A stretch of DNA of 64,000 nucleotides from Desulfoferula mesophila (lineage in GTDB: Bacteria > Desulfobacterota > Desulfarculia > Desulfarculales > Desulfarculaceae): assembly GCF_037076455.1 (NCBI RefSeq), contig NZ_AP028679.1:821501-885500 (forward strand), given 5' to 3'. A program made the position numbers and the translations under genes. Every line of letters starts with the position of its first letter. Position 1 is the first letter of the stretch. A model generated the notes under the pieces. The model was not told the DNA's origin. It was given only the letters and a program-made list of their open reading frames with translations, and made no database searches. Positions 63,136-64,000 of the stretch are shown here, in pieces.

Positions 63136-64000
63136 CTAGTCGTCGCGCAGGAAACCTCCCAGGATACTGCCTTCCCCCTTGTCCCGGCCCCCGCCCTGGG
63201 GCGCGGCGGCCCAGATGCGCCCGGCCAGGCGGCTGAAAGGCAGGCTTTGCAGCCACACGTGACCCGGCCCGGTGAGGTTGGCCAAAAACAGGCCCTCGCC
63301 CCCGAAAAAGGCCGTCTTGATGCCGCCGGCCAACTGCACGTCGTAGCTCACCGAGGGGCTCAGGGCCACCAGGCAGCCGGTGTCCACCCTGAGGCTCTGC
63401 CCGGCCTCCAGCTGCATCTCCATGACGGTGCCCCCGGCGTGCACAAAGGCCAGGCCGTCGCCCACCAGGCGCTGCATGATGAAGCCCTCGCCGCCGAACA
63501 GGCCCACCCCGATCTTTTTCTGGAAAGCGATCTCCAGGGCCACCCCCCGGGCGGCGCAGAGAAAGGCCGCTTTTTGGCAGATGAGCTCGCCTCCCAGCTC
63601 TCCCAGGTGCATGGGCAAAATCTTGCCGGGGTAGGGGGCGGCAAAGGCCACCCGGGCCTTGCCCGAGGGGCCGCTGTGGGTGAACACGGTCATGAACAGG
63701 CTCTCTCCGGTGAGCAGGCGCTTGCCCGCGCCCATGAGCGAGCCCAAAAAGCCCCCGCCGCCGCTTTGCCCCCGGCGGCCATCGCCGAAGATCGTCTCCA
63801 TGGTGATGGCCTGGTGCATGTAGAGCATGGCCCCGGCCTCGGCCACCGCGCTCTCGCCGGGGTCCAGCTCTATTTCCACGTACTGCATCTCGCTGCCCTG
63901 GATCACGTAATCGATCTCGTCGGCCAACGAGCGGGCAGGGGGCGGCGGGGGAGGCGCGGCCTGGGGGCTCAGGAGGGCGGCCAACTCGCCCACCGCCTTG
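63136..64000 (-). CDS. AIM24/TIGR00266-family protein (partial)
   Basis: The frame runs open to the window edge, so the N-terminus is missing; a GTG at 63993 is the last internal start possibility. A Pro-rich stretch precedes the AIM24 domain ([20 protein letters not shown] onward, including [20 protein letters not shown] and [20 protein letters not shown]). Such proteins form compact beta-rich folds of unknown function. A good terminator follows the gene. Confidence 0.85.
   Translation of the reverse strand, partial: KAVGELAALLSPQAAPPPPPPARSLADEIDYVIQGSEMQYVEIELDPGESAVAEAGAMLYMHQAITMETIFGDGRRGQSGGGGFLGSLMGAGKRLLTGESLFMTVFTHSGPSGKARVAFAAPYPGKILPMHLGELGGELICQKAAFLCAARGVALEIAFQKKIGVGLFGGEGFIMQRLVGDGLAFVHAGGTVMEMQLEAGQSLRVDTGCLVALSPSVSYDVQLAGGIKTAFFGGEGLFLANLTGPGHVWLQSLPFSRLAGRIWAAAPQGGGRDKGEGSILGGFLRDD

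Overview
The window looks like a chromosomal segment of a GC-rich deltaproteobacterium (Desulfobacterota, possibly Desulfarculales-like). The evidence is indirect: several sigma-54 activators, an IorAB-type 2-oxoacid:ferredoxin oxidoreductase beside a phenylacetate-CoA ligase and a branched-chain/aromatic amino-acid ABC importer, cytochrome bd oxidase and HdeD/Gad acid-stress genes. No rRNA, tRNA or CRISPR array was seen, so the taxonomic guess is weak.

Region 1 (1-19 kb) has visibly lower GC than the rest. It starts with two GT-C type membrane glycosyltransferase genes (the first is cut by the window edge). A near-complete Tad/Flp pilus locus follows on the + strand: flp (59 aa), cpaA, tadE, cpaB, cpaC, two tandem TadG-like genes, cpaE, cpaF, tadB, tadC and a TPR lipoprotein (TadD-like). 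A GT87-type glycosyltransferase on the - strand closes it. An intact IS3-family (IS407-type) element with 29-bp ends and a 4-bp target duplication (GGGC) sits at 17552-18755, close to the composition change.

Region 2 (19-32 kb, - strand) holds a four-gene overlapping two-component cluster (kinase, Cache-like sensor with no ATPase domain, receiver, NtrC-type activator), a TetR regulator, a gadC-gadB glutamate decarboxylation operon, an HD-GYP phosphodiesterase and an acyltransferase/dipeptide-epimerase pair.

Region 3 (32-37 kb) has a CLC chloride channel with CBS domains, a secreted PEGA/SUMF1-domain protein that appears split by a frameshift, an orphan protein and hdeD. gadCB, clc, hdeD, psp and gabD together suggest an acid and envelope stress repertoire.

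Region 4 (37-48 kb) is an aromatic or branched-chain amino-acid utilisation block: livHMGF-paaK-livK, an adenylate cyclase, then iorAB with an extra ferredoxin module. The inferred route is uptake, arylpyruvate oxidation to aryl-acetyl-CoA, and CoA activation of free aryl acetates.

Region 5 (48-64 kb) has a large hybrid histidine kinase, the psp envelope-stress module (pspABC divergent from pspF with a clear sigma-54 promoter), gabD with an operator over its promoter, a DUF2461 protein, a CBS/ACT protein, cydAB, MscS and K+ channel genes, a MenA/UbiA prenyltransferase and an AIM24-family protein cut by the right edge.
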